The notes beneath the pieces were generated by a model that ran no database searches, was not told the DNA's origin, and saw only the letters and a list, made by a program, of their open reading frames with translations. The translations under genes and the position numbers were made by a program. A DNA stretch of 64,000 nt from Planctomycetales bacterium (GTDB lineage: Bacteria; Planctomycetota; Planctomycetia; Isosphaerales; Isosphaeraceae): assembly GCA_027452145.1 (NCBI GenBank), contig DAIDHB010000198.1:1-64000 (forward strand), read 5' to 3'. Positions 44,101-52,484 of the stretch are shown piece by piece (within the stretch, counting starts at the first letter, position 1; each line of letters begins with the position of its first letter).

Positions 44101-47100
44101 CGACGGGACATTTCTTGGCGCCAGCCAGTCGACCAGCCTGACCGTCAATCCGGCGACGCCGACCTTGAGCGTCACCGACGCCGGCGGGACCTACAGCGGG
44201 TCGACGTTCGCGGCGACCGACTCGGTTCAGGGCGTGAGCGGACCGGCCGGGGCGACACTCGAGGGCGTTGGGCTGACGCTCACCTACTACGCCGGGAGCA
44301 CGGCCACGGGCACGCCCCTGTCGGGGGCACCGAGCACGGCCGGGACCTACACCGTCGCCGCCGACTTCGCAGGCAGCACGGATTACGCGTCGAGCTCGGC
44401 GCAGACGACATTCACCATCGCCCAGGCCACGCCGACGGTGAGCGTCACCGACGCGGGCGGGACGTATGATGGCTCGGCTTTCACCGCGTCGGGTACCGTT
44501 CAGGGCGCCAGCGGCCCGGCGGGATCGACGCTGGAAGGCGCCGGGCTGACCTTCTCCTACTACGCCGGGAGCACGGCCACGGGAACGCCCCTGTCGGGCG
44601 CTCCCAGCTCGAGCGGGACGTATACCGTCACCGCCGACTTCGCCGGCAGCACCGATTACACGTCCGGCTCGTCCCTGGCGACGTTCACCATCGCCCAGGC
44701 CACGCCAACGGTGAACCTGAGTGATGTGGGGGGAACCTACAGCGGCTCGGCGTTCGTGGCGACGGACTCGGTTCAGGGCGTCTCGGGTGCGGCCGGGGCG
44801 ACGCTGGAAGGCGCGGGATTGACGCTCACCTACTACGTCGGGAGCACCGCAATCGGCACTCCCCTGCCGGGTGCGCCGAGCACGGCCGGGACCTACACCG
44901 TCGCCGTCGCCTTCGCAGGCAGCACCGATTATACGTCGGGCTCGGCCCAGACGACGTTCACCATCGCCCAGGCCACGCCGACCGTGAGCGTCACCGACGC
45001 GGGCGGGACTTATGATGGCTCGGCCTTCGGTGCGACCGACTCGGTTCAGGGCGTCTCGGGGCCCGCGGGGGCGACACTTGAGGGCGTCGGGCTAACCCTC
45101 AACTATTACGCGGGGAGCACGGCCACGGGCACGCCCCTGTCGGCCGCGCCGAGCACCGCGGGCACTTACACCGTCGTCGCCGCCTTCGCAGGCAGCGCGG
45201 ACTACGCCACGAATTCGAAGCAGGCGACGTTCACCATCGCCCAGGCCAGTCCGACGGTGAGCGTGAGCGACGGGGGCGGAACCTACGATGGCTCGGCCTT
45301 CGCGGCGACCGACTCGGTCGCGGGCCTGTCGGGCGTGGGCGCGTCGACGCTCGAGAGCGTCGGCCTGACACTCACCTATTACACAGGGAACACGGCAACC
45401 GGGACGCCGCTGTCGGGCGCGCCGAGCACGGCCGGGACCTACACCGTCGTCGCCGACTTCACAGGCAGCACAGACTATGCGGCGGGGTCGCAGCAGGCGA
45501 CGTTCACCATCGCCCAGGCCACGCCGCCCGTGAGCGTCACCGATGCCGGCGGGACGTACAGCAGCGCATTGTTCGCGGCCTCGGGTACGGTTCAGGGCGT
45601 GAGCGGCCCGGCCGGAGCGACTCTCGAGAACGTCGGGCTCACCTTCACCTATTACGTGGGGAGCACGGCCGCGGGCACGCCCCTGTCGGGCGCTCCGAGC
45701 ACCGCGGGCACCTACACGGTCGTCGCCGACTTCGCCGGGAGCACCGATTACTCATCCGGTTCGGCTCAGACAACGTTCACCATCACCCAGGCCAGTCCGA
45801 CCGTGAATGTGAACGATGCCGGAGGGACGTACAACGGCTCGGCCCTCGCCGGGACCGGGACAGTGGAGGGCGTGAGCGGCCCGGCCGGAGCGACTCTCGA
45901 GAACGTCGGGCTGACCTTCACCTATTACGCGGGGAGCACGGCCACGGGCACACCCCTGTCGGGCGCACCGAGCACCGCGGGCACTTACACGGTCGTCGCC
46001 GACTTCGCCGGGAGCACCGATTACACGACGGGGGCGGCTCAGTCGACGTTCACCATCGCCCAGGCCACGCCAGCAGTCAGCGTCACCGACACGGGCGGGG
46101 CTTATAGCGGCTCGGTGTTCTCGGCTTCCGACTCGGTCCAGGGCGTCACGGGTGCGGCCGGGGCGACGCTGGAAGGCGTGGGACTGACCCTCACCTACTA
46201 CGTCGGGAACACGGCAACCGGGACGCCGCTGTCGGGCGCGCCGAGCACGGCCGGGACCTACACCGTCGCCGCCGACTTCGCAGGCAGCACCGATTACACG
46301 ACAGGCTCGGCGCAGGCGACCTTTACGATCGCCCAGGCCACGCCGACGGTGAGCGTCACCGACGCCGGCGGGACCTACAGCGGCTCGGCCTTCGTCGCGA
46401 CCGGCTCGGTCGCGGGCGACTCGGGCGTCGGCTCATCGACGCTCGAAGGGACCAGCCTGTTACTGTCGTACTACGCCGGCGGCACGGCGACGGGGACACC
46501 CCTGTCGGGCGCGCCCGTCTCCGCCGGCACCTACACCGTCTCCGCCTCGTTCATCGGCAGCGCCGACTATGGGGCCGGCTCGGCACAGACGACGTTCACC
46601 ATCGCGCAGGCGAGCCCGACCATCGTCGTGCGCGACGCGGGCGGCAGTTACGACGGCTCGTCGTTCGCGGCGTCCGCCACGGTGGCCGGACTGTCGGGGC
46701 CCGGTGGCGCGTCGCTGGAGGGGGTATCGCTGTCACTGAGCTATTACGCGGGGACGTACGCGAGCTCCTCTCAGCTCATCGGCCTGACGCCGCTTGCCGG
46801 CGCGCCGGTGCACGCCGGGAGCTACACGGTCGCGGCGAACTTCGGCGGCAGTGCCGACTACCTCGCCGGGTCGGAGCTGGCCGGATTCACCATCGCCCAG
46901 GCGAGTTCGGCGGCCGCCTGGAGCTCGCCGTCGGCGATCGTCTACGGACAGCCGCTCGGCGTCGGCCAGCTCGACGCCAGTGCCGGCGTGCCGGGAAGCT
47001 TCGTCTACTCGCCGGGCGTCGGTGCGGTGCTCGGCGTGGGCAGCCAGACGCTCTCGGCCAGCTTCACGCCGGCCGACTCGACGGACTACGCGCCGGCCTC

Positions 47101-48097
47101 GACCTCGACGACGATCCAGGTCGAGCCCGCGACGCCCACCCTGAGCGTGACTGACGCCGGGGGCACGTACAACGGCTCGCCGTACGCCGCGACGGCGACG
47201 CTCCTCGGTGTCGACGGCGCGAGCGGGCCGGCGCTCGAGGGGGTCGCCGCGACGTTCATCTACTACGCTGGCTCCTCGACCGGAGGCGCGCCGCTGCCGG
47301 GCGCGCCGAGCGCGGCCGGCACCTACACCGTCGTCGCCGACTTCGCAGGCAGCACCGACTACGCCGCCGCCCGCAGCGCGCCGGTGACGTTCGCGATCGC
47401 GGCGGGGGGCGTGAACGTGGCGCTGGCGTCCTCGAGCGGCTCGACGCCGTACGGCCAGCCGGTCACGCTCTCCGCGGCCGTGACATCGGCCGCCGGCCCG
47501 GCCGCGCCGGTGACGTCCGGTACGGTCACGTTCCTCGACGGCTCGACCCCGCTGGGCACCGCCGCGCTTGATGGCTCCGGCCAGGCCGAGCTCACGGTCC
47601 CCTCGCTGGGGCCCGGCGGCCACGCGATCACCGCCGTCTTCGACGGCTCCGCCGGGTTCCAGCAGGGCCGCTCGGGCCAACTCTTGCAATCGGTCGCCGA
47701 GGACGGCACCCAGATCGTCCTGACTCCCCGGCCGACCCTGCACGGGAAGAAGGTCGTCAAGCTGGGCCTCTCGGCCCAGGTCCAGGGCCTGCCGCCCGGC
47801 GACGGCACCCCGAGCGGCACGCTGACGTTCTACTTCAAGAAGAAGGTCCTCGGCAGGGCCGTGCTCTCGGGCGGCCAGGCCACCCTGCCGATCAAGCTGA
47901 ACAAGGTCCTGAACAAGGCGATCACCGTCGTCTACTCGGGCGACGGCGACTTCCAGGCCACCACGACCACATCGCCCAGGATGACGAAGCGGTCGCTGGC
48001 CAGCGTCGCCCTCGCCGCCCACCCCACCATCCGACGCACCCCGGCCCGGTTCGCGTTCGGCCCCCTGTCGGCCACCGCCCGCCCGCACCGGGCCTGA
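41138..48097 (+). CDS. Giant secreted adhesin-like protein: beta-helix, eleven MBG-type repeats, Ig-like C-terminus
   Basis: A 2319-residue predicted exported protein. The basic N-terminus ends in LELEGRRLLS, a clear LE-x-R-x-LL motif of planctomycete giant proteins. Residues of about 50-480 and again about 590-730 are right-handed beta-helix repeats (TDCTISGNSAG, YGGGLF units). After an Ig-like segment, ten 91-residue MBG-like repeats are tandem, with TFTIAQATPTVSVTDAGGTY boundaries (about residues 1006-1920). An aberrant module and an eleventh copy follow. The C-terminus has Ig-like domains (SGTVTFLDGSTPLGTA) and a basic tail. Likely an adhesin or matrix component; no catalytic motif is seen. 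Confidence 0.88.
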   Translation: MKRILSRRNGRAERGHGQGLVGARASGDAVTDRRRCRPGVLELEGRRLLSTFYVTSTADDNSAGTLREVIAAASQVGATNTIAFKLANPGTPQTITLSQGVLVLGGGANLTIQGPGAGLLTIDAAKSSRVFQVSLDETARISGLTITGGTGTSGGGVYSSGNTTLSNCVVTGNTATTYGGGVFGSNSLDLTDCTITANSSFMGGGVYASVKVATAPTITDCTISGNSAGQNGAGAYLGGTASVTDCTISGNSAAKYGGGLWTDGTSTLTGCTISGNSAGKYGGGLCVYQGSPTLDACTISGNSSGTYGGGLFNFRKVPSSLTDCTITGNTSGHGGGLFNYGGTPTLMSCTIADNLATTGFGGLDNYYGTTYKGKVSLTNTIVAGNNQGTSTPTASDIGGSGASGVTGTYNLIGTGGSGGITGGTGGDVVLSSLSTLGLAPLADYGGPTPTMALLPGSAAIGAGTSTGAPTTDQRGFALDSPIDIGAFQYASGSSLVVTSATDGAATPSGDLDLRGALDLAGLQSGSMGISFSSSAFASASTITLSAGPLVASSGSATISIAGPSAGLTISGGTGGVISVGSGANLSISDLTISGGSATLGGGVDNDGTLTLTGCTISGDSAATGGGLYNKGTMTLVECTVAANSAGQGGGIANAGTLTLTASTISGNSAGTGGGGLYESSAATGATANDTIVAGNLGTAGAASDIAGAGAANVNGSSSLIGTGGSGGITNGTGNDIVLSSLTTLGLSALGSYGGTTETFALLPGSAAIAAGNSSLLPSGVTADQRGEPRIVNSTMDIGAFESQGFTMTAASGSTPQAVLAGSAFTALGVTVKANNAVEPVAGGTVAFAVTPATDGASATLAASSAVIDSGGGATVAATANSTGGEYTVTASTTGVSSGVAFDLTNQVQPAFSGLSAPTMTYGTDSVKVSGTIAAGSQVPVNQSVSITLDGVNQSATIGSDGSFSTTFSGLGTLSVSGSPYTIAYAYTSDGTFLGASQSTSLTVNPATPTLSVTDAGGTYSGSTFAATDSVQGVSGPAGATLEGVGLTLTYYAGSTATGTPLSGAPSTAGTYTVAADFAGSTDYASSSAQTTFTIAQATPTVSVTDAGGTYDGSAFTASGTVQGASGPAGSTLEGAGLTFSYYAGSTATGTPLSGAPSSSGTYTVTADFAGSTDYTSGSSLATFTIAQATPTVNLSDVGGTYSGSAFVATDSVQGVSGAAGATLEGAGLTLTYYVGSTAIGTPLPGAPSTAGTYTVAVAFAGSTDYTSGSAQTTFTIAQATPTVSVTDAGGTYDGSAFGATDSVQGVSGPAGATLEGVGLTLNYYAGSTATGTPLSAAPSTAGTYTVVAAFAGSADYATNSKQATFTIAQASPTVSVSDGGGTYDGSAFAATDSVAGLSGVGASTLESVGLTLTYYTGNTATGTPLSGAPSTAGTYTVVADFTGSTDYAAGSQQATFTIAQATPPVSVTDAGGTYSSALFAASGTVQGVSGPAGATLENVGLTFTYYVGSTAAGTPLSGAPSTAGTYTVVADFAGSTDYSSGSAQTTFTITQASPTVNVNDAGGTYNGSALAGTGTVEGVSGPAGATLENVGLTFTYYAGSTATGTPLSGAPSTAGTYTVVADFAGSTDYTTGAAQSTFTIAQATPAVSVTDTGGAYSGSVFSASDSVQGVTGAAGATLEGVGLTLTYYVGNTATGTPLSGAPSTAGTYTVAADFAGSTDYTTGSAQATFTIAQATPTVSVTDAGGTYSGSAFVATGSVAGDSGVGSSTLEGTSLLLSYYAGGTATGTPLSGAPVSAGTYTVSASFIGSADYGAGSAQTTFTIAQASPTIVVRDAGGSYDGSSFAASATVAGLSGPGGASLEGVSLSLSYYAGTYASSSQLIGLTPLAGAPVHAGSYTVAANFGGSADYLAGSELAGFTIAQASSAAAWSSPSAIVYGQPLGVGQLDASAGVPGSFVYSPGVGAVLGVGSQTLSASFTPADSTDYAPASTSTTIQVEPATPTLSVTDAGGTYNGSPYAATATLLGVDGASGPALEGVAATFIYYAGSSTGGAPLPGAPSAAGTYTVVADFAGSTDYAAARSAPVTFAIAAGGVNVALASSSGSTPYGQPVTLSAAVTSAAGPAAPVTSGTVTFLDGSTPLGTAALDGSGQAELTVPSLGPGGHAITAVFDGSAGFQQGRSGQLLQSVAEDGTQIVLTPRPTLHGKKVVKLGLSAQVQGLPPGDGTPSGTLTFYFKKKVLGRAVLSGGQATLPIKLNKVLNKAITVVYSGDGDFQATTTTSPRMTKRSLASVALAAHPTIRRTPARFAFGPLSATARPHRA
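44153..46900 (+). repeat. Ten tandem ~273-bp repeats encoding MBG-like domains
   Basis: Ten units of about 91 codons, each opening with GCC ACG CCG ACG-type codons and carrying conserved GGCACCGCC and CTACTACGCCGGGAGCAC-like blocks. Several pairs are very close at DNA level. Likely prone to copy-number change, and a risk for assembly collapse. Confidence 0.85.
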
Positions 48098-48415
48098 GCC
48101 CGGACCCTCCGTCCGACCCTCGCCCGGCCCGCTCCCAGGGCCAGGCGACGCCACAACAATCACCCACACTTCCCATCATGCCAGGATTCCGGACCAACCT
48201 GCATCCAGATGGGTCCAGGACGGTCCGGTTTGACGCTTAAGCCTTATTGACGCCCTCCCGCCTCGTCGGCCGCCGGGACCACCCCGGCCCATCCAGCCTC
48301 AACCCAGGCCCAGAACGTCGCCGAACTGGCACCGGGTGTCGATTTTTTGTTTAATCGTCGGTCGATCCTGCTAGAATATCGTGGGGTTCTCTTTCCCCGT
48401 CCAGGGAGACGCCGC
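48098..48415. other. Intergenic region upstream of the cytochrome c gene
   Basis: A 318-bp spacer. The last 75 bases hold the candidate promoter at 48347-48377. A short inverted pair GGACC...GGTCC lies near 48192-48220. Nothing else is supported. Confidence 0.4.
48347..48377 (+). promoter_or_regulatory. Candidate promoter of the cytochrome c/DUF1552 operon
   Basis: TTGTTT at 48347-48352 and TAGAAT at 48372-48377 are 19 bp apart within an AT-richer patch, 40-80 bp ahead of the start. The spacing is long, so confidence is modest. Confidence 0.35.
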
Positions 48416-50950
48416 TTGATTGGCTGGATGATGATGACCGCTGGCACGATGGTGAGGGCGGCCCGCGTGTCGGTGGCGGCGGGTGCGTTCCTGGCGCTCG
48501 GGGTCTGCCTGGCGGCGGCCGCGCGGGGCGGTGATACCGGAAACGAGGCCGCGGCCCCGGCGGAGCGGGCGGTGGCGCGGTACCAGGACCGGATCGAGCC
48601 GATCCTGGTCGACCATTGTTATTCGTGCCACGCCGCGGGGATGAAGAAGGGGCAGGTGGCGTTCGACCAGGAGAAGTCGGACGAGGCCCTGGTGGCCCGT
48701 CGCGACTTGTGGTGGTCGGTACTCAAGAACGTCCGGGCGGGGCTGATGCCGCCGGCGGGGGAACGTCGGCCGTCGGAGAAGGAAATTGCCGCGCTGGCCG
48801 ACTGGATCAAGCGCGACGTCCTGGCGGTGGACCCCGCCGACCCCGATCCCGGCCGGGTGACGATCCGGCGGCTCAACCGGATCGAGTATCGCAACACGAT
48901 CCGCGACCTGATGGGGATCGAATTCAAGGCCGAGGAAGAGTTCCCGCCGGACGACACCGGCTACGGGTTCGACAACATCGGCGACGTGCTGACCGTCTCG
49001 CCGCTGTTGCTGGAAAAATACTTCCAGGCGGCCGAATCCATCGTGAAGACCGCCGTGCCGACCACGTCGCGAGTCGTCCCCGAGCGGCACTATCGCGGCG
49101 TCGAGTTCCGCGGCGCCGAGAAGGGGCAGACCGGCGACCGCCTGCCCTTCGCGAAGGCCGCGACGGTCGGACGCACCTACCTGGCCGACGACGCCGGCAA
49201 GTATCGCATTCAGATCGAGCTGGCCGTGAAGACCCCGTACACGCTCGACCCTGGCAAGTGCACGGCGGCGTTCCAGGTCGACGGCCAGCAGCGACTGCGA
49301 GAGACCTACTCGGGCCTGGCGAGCAAGAGCTTCCATTACACGGTCGAGCAGGACCTCAAGGCGGGCGAGCACCGGCTGACTTTCGAGCTGAAGCCGGCCG
49401 AGCCGCGCGCGGCCGACGCGGTCGAGCTCCGGGTCGTCTCGGTCGTCGTCCAGGGCCCGCTCGACGGGAAGCGCCGGACGAAGCCGCCCGGCCACGCGCG
49501 CTTCTTCCCCCGCGACGAGGCCCCGGCGGCGGATCCCGACCGGCGGAAGTACGCCCGCGAGGTGATCGAACGGTTCGCCCGGCGCGCCTTCCGCCGCCCG
49601 GTCGACGCCCGCACGGTCGACCGCCTGGCCGATATCGCCGAGGCGTCGTATCGCCTGCCGGGCCGGACCTTCGAGGAGGGGATCGGCCAGGCGATGATCG
49701 CCGTGCTGGCCTCGCCCCGGTTCCTGTTCCGCGTCGAGGACGTCGAGCCCGAGCCCGGCCATCCCGGGCGGCCGCACGCGCCGATCGACGAGTACGCGCT
49801 GGCCTCGCGGCTGTCCTACTTCCTCTGGTCGACGATGCCCGACGACGAGCTGTTCCGCCTGGCCGGCGAGCACCGCCTTCGCGCCAATCTGCCGGCGCAG
49901 GTGAAGCGCATGCTCGCCGACCCCCGCTCGAAGTCGCTCACGCAGAACTTCGTCGGCCAGTGGCTCCAGGTCCGCGACCTGGACGGGCTGTACTTCAACG
50001 AGCGCCTGATCCTCCGCCGCGAGGGGGTCCGCCTGCGAGGGGCCGACACCGAGCGCAACATCCTGACCCGCGACGTCCGCCGGGCCATGAAGAGCGAGAC
50101 CGAGATGGCGTTCGAGTACGTCGTCCGCGAGGACCGCAGCGTGCTCGAGTGGGTCGACTGCGACTACACGTTCCTGAATGCCCGGCTGGCGAAGCACTAC
50201 GGCATCCCGGGCGTCGAGGGCTCCGAGCTGCACAAGGTGACCCTGCCCAAGGACAGCCCCCGCGGCGGCGTGCTGACGCAGGGGACCATCCTGGCGGTGA
50301 CCTCCAACCCGGCGCGAACCTCGCCGGTGAAGCGCGGGCAATTCATCCTCGACAACATCCTGGGGACCCCCGCGCCGCCCCCGCCGCCGGACGTGCCGCC
50401 GCTGGAGGACGCGCGCAAGGACTTCAAGGACAGGGTCCCGACGACCCGCGAGCTGATGGCGATGCACCGCAGCAAGCCGATGTGCGCGTCGTGCCACTCG
50501 CGGATGGACCCCCTCGGCCTGGGGCTCGACAACTTCAACCCCCTGGGCATGTGGCGCACCCAGGAGGAGAAGCAGCCGATCGAAGCCTCGGGGAAGCTCA
50601 TCACGGGCGAATCCTTCCGCGATGTCCGCGAGCTGAAGAAGATCCTCCGCGAGCGGCATCGGATGGATTTCTACCGCTGCCTGACCGAGAAGCTCCTGAC
50701 CTACGCGCTGGGCCGCGGCCTCGACCCGTCGGACGTGGAGACCGTCGACCGGATCGTCGCCCGCCTCGACCGCGACGGCGGCCGGTTCTCGGCGCTGCTG
50801 TCCGGCGTGATTGAATCGGCGCCGTTCCAGCGCCGCCGCCTCGCGGCCGGTCGGGCCCCGGCGCACGCCCCGACGCCCGGCCCGTCGGCGGCCGCGCCCG
50901 CGAATCCCAGGGTCTCATCCCGCTGGCATCCGAGAAACCCACAACGGTGA
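48416..50950 (+). CDS. Planctomycete cytochrome c protein with DUF1587/1592/1588/1585-type domains
   Basis: An 844-residue exported protein. After a signal segment (VSVAAGAFLALGVCLAAAARG) comes a PSCyt1-type heme site CYSCH (about residue 68). DUF1587-like (RRLNRIEYRNTIRDLMG), DUF1595/1592-like (FARRAFRRPVD; ASRLSYFLWSTMPDDELF) and DUF1588-like domains follow, the last with a second heme motif CASCH before SRMDPLGLGLDNFN. The C-terminal DUF1585 region shows YRCLTEKLLTYALGRG. Start TTG 48416 has AGGGAGA at good spacing; ATG 48428 is the alternative. Coupled by GTGA overlap to a DUF1552 gene. Paired proteins of this type are widespread in planctomycetes, with substrate unknown. Confidence 0.9.
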   Translation: MIGWMMMTAGTMVRAARVSVAAGAFLALGVCLAAAARGGDTGNEAAAPAERAVARYQDRIEPILVDHCYSCHAAGMKKGQVAFDQEKSDEALVARRDLWWSVLKNVRAGLMPPAGERRPSEKEIAALADWIKRDVLAVDPADPDPGRVTIRRLNRIEYRNTIRDLMGIEFKAEEEFPPDDTGYGFDNIGDVLTVSPLLLEKYFQAAESIVKTAVPTTSRVVPERHYRGVEFRGAEKGQTGDRLPFAKAATVGRTYLADDAGKYRIQIELAVKTPYTLDPGKCTAAFQVDGQQRLRETYSGLASKSFHYTVEQDLKAGEHRLTFELKPAEPRAADAVELRVVSVVVQGPLDGKRRTKPPGHARFFPRDEAPAADPDRRKYAREVIERFARRAFRRPVDARTVDRLADIAEASYRLPGRTFEEGIGQAMIAVLASPRFLFRVEDVEPEPGHPGRPHAPIDEYALASRLSYFLWSTMPDDELFRLAGEHRLRANLPAQVKRMLADPRSKSLTQNFVGQWLQVRDLDGLYFNERLILRREGVRLRGADTERNILTRDVRRAMKSETEMAFEYVVREDRSVLEWVDCDYTFLNARLAKHYGIPGVEGSELHKVTLPKDSPRGGVLTQGTILAVTSNPARTSPVKRGQFILDNILGTPAPPPPPDVPPLEDARKDFKDRVPTTRELMAMHRSKPMCASCHSRMDPLGLGLDNFNPLGMWRTQEEKQPIEASGKLITGESFRDVRELKKILRERHRMDFYRCLTEKLLTYALGRGLDPSDVETVDRIVARLDRDGGRFSALLSGVIESAPFQRRRLAAGRAPAHAPTPGPSAAAPANPRVSSRWHPRNPQR

Positions 50951-52377
50951 GCACCATGAAGTCCGACTCGACGTTCGACCCGGCCGATGCCCGCCGGTCC
51001 TCCAGCCTGAGTGTGAGCCGCCGCCGGTTCCTCCGCGGCGTGGGCATCTCGGTGGCGCTGCCGGCCTTCGAGTCGTTCCTGCCGCGGTCGGCGACCGCCG
51101 CGTTCGCGGGCGGAGCACCGGTCCCGCCGGCGACCACCGCCACCGGCGCCCCGTTGCGGATGGCGTTCGTTTATGTCCCCAACGGCGTCAACCTGTCGCA
51201 CTGGTGGCCGAAGAAGGAAGGCAAGGGGAAGGACTTCGAGCTCAACCGGACCATGCTGCCGCTGGGCCGGCTCAAGGACCAGGTCCAAGTGATCGCCGGG
51301 CTGGATCAACTGAACGCCTTCGGCGGCAAGGACGGCCCGGGCGACCACGCGCGCGCCTGCGCCACGTTCCTCACCGGCGTGCGGGCCAGGAAGACGGCCG
51401 GGGCCGATATCCACGCGGGGGTCTCGGTCGACCAGGTCGCCGCGCGGGCCGTCGGCCACCTGACGCGGTTTCCCTCGATCGAGCTGGCCTGCGACGCGGC
51501 CCGGAAGTCGGGCAACTGCGACTCGGGTTATTCGTGCGCCTACCAGTTCAACCTGTCGTGGGCCTCGCCGTCGCTGCCGATGACGCCCGAGGCGAATCCC
51601 AGGTTTGCCTTCGAGCGGCTCTTCGGCGCCGGCCCGCACGGCGAGCGCGGCAAGAGCCTGCGCCAGCGGCTCGAGCAGCAGCGCTCCATCCTCGACTTCG
51701 TGCTCGACGACACCCGGGCCCTCGGCGGCGAGCTGGGCTCGCGCGACCGGATCAAGCTGGACGAGTATCTGACCAGCGTCCGCGAGATCGAGCGCCGCAT
51801 CCAGGCGGCCGAGCGGTTCCGCGAGACGCCCGACCCGGCCATCGATGCCCCGCCCGGCATCCCGGCCAGCTTCCTCGAGCACGTCCAGCTCATGTACGAC
51901 CTGCTTTTCCTGGCCTTTCAGACCGACTCCACGCGGATCGCCACCTTCCTGCTGGCCTATGAGTCGAGCAACCGGACGTTCCCGGACATCGGCGTCACCG
52001 AGGGGCACCACAACCTGTCGCACCACCAGGGCAAGAAGGCCACCCTCGAGAAGATCGCCAGGATTGACGAGTGGTACATGCGGCAGTTCGCCCGGTTCCT
52101 CGAGCGGCTCGACGAGGCGAAGGACCTCGACGGCCGTTCGATCCTGCACAACTCGATGATCGTGTACGGCAGCGGCAACGGCGACGGCAACCGCCACAAC
52201 CACAACAACCTGCCGTTCGTCCTCGCCGGCCGCGGCGGCGATACCCTGGGCCCCGGCCAGTTCCTCAAGCTCAAGGCCCAGCCGATGAGCAACATCTACC
52301 TCAGCCTGCTCGACCGCATGGGCGTCACCGGCGTGGTCCGCCACGGCGACTCGACGGGGCGGATCGCGGGTATCTGA
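50947..52377 (+). CDS. DUF1552 Tat-exported protein
   Basis: A 476-residue DUF1552-family protein with a twin-arginine signal (SRRRFLRGVGISVALPAFE). Family hallmarks include MAFVYVPNGVN, GLDQLNAFGG, HARACATFLTG and the C-terminal GNGDGNRHNHNNLPFVLAG. It starts with GTG 50947 overlapping the upstream stop (GTGA), or with ATG 50956 three codons later. DUF1552 proteins resemble sulfatase/alkaline-phosphatase-fold relatives (DUF1501-like) and usually accompany the DUF1592-type cytochrome c protein. The pair probably acts together in the periplasm; the reaction is unknown. Confidence 0.9.
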   Translation: MSTMKSDSTFDPADARRSSSLSVSRRRFLRGVGISVALPAFESFLPRSATAAFAGGAPVPPATTATGAPLRMAFVYVPNGVNLSHWWPKKEGKGKDFELNRTMLPLGRLKDQVQVIAGLDQLNAFGGKDGPGDHARACATFLTGVRARKTAGADIHAGVSVDQVAARAVGHLTRFPSIELACDAARKSGNCDSGYSCAYQFNLSWASPSLPMTPEANPRFAFERLFGAGPHGERGKSLRQRLEQQRSILDFVLDDTRALGGELGSRDRIKLDEYLTSVREIERRIQAAERFRETPDPAIDAPPGIPASFLEHVQLMYDLLFLAFQTDSTRIATFLLAYESSNRTFPDIGVTEGHHNLSHHQGKKATLEKIARIDEWYMRQFARFLERLDEAKDLDGRSILHNSMIVYGSGNGDGNRHNHNNLPFVLAGRGGDTLGPGQFLKLKAQPMSNIYLSLLDRMGVTGVVRHGDSTGRIAGI

Positions 52378-52484
52378 TCTGCCCGTGGCGAGTGGTTGGT
52401 GGCAGCGCACGACCGCTCCGGGGTCAGGCCAGGATCCCGGCCCTGCGGGACGCCTTCCCGGCGCTTCCGGGCCAGCCCCTCCCC

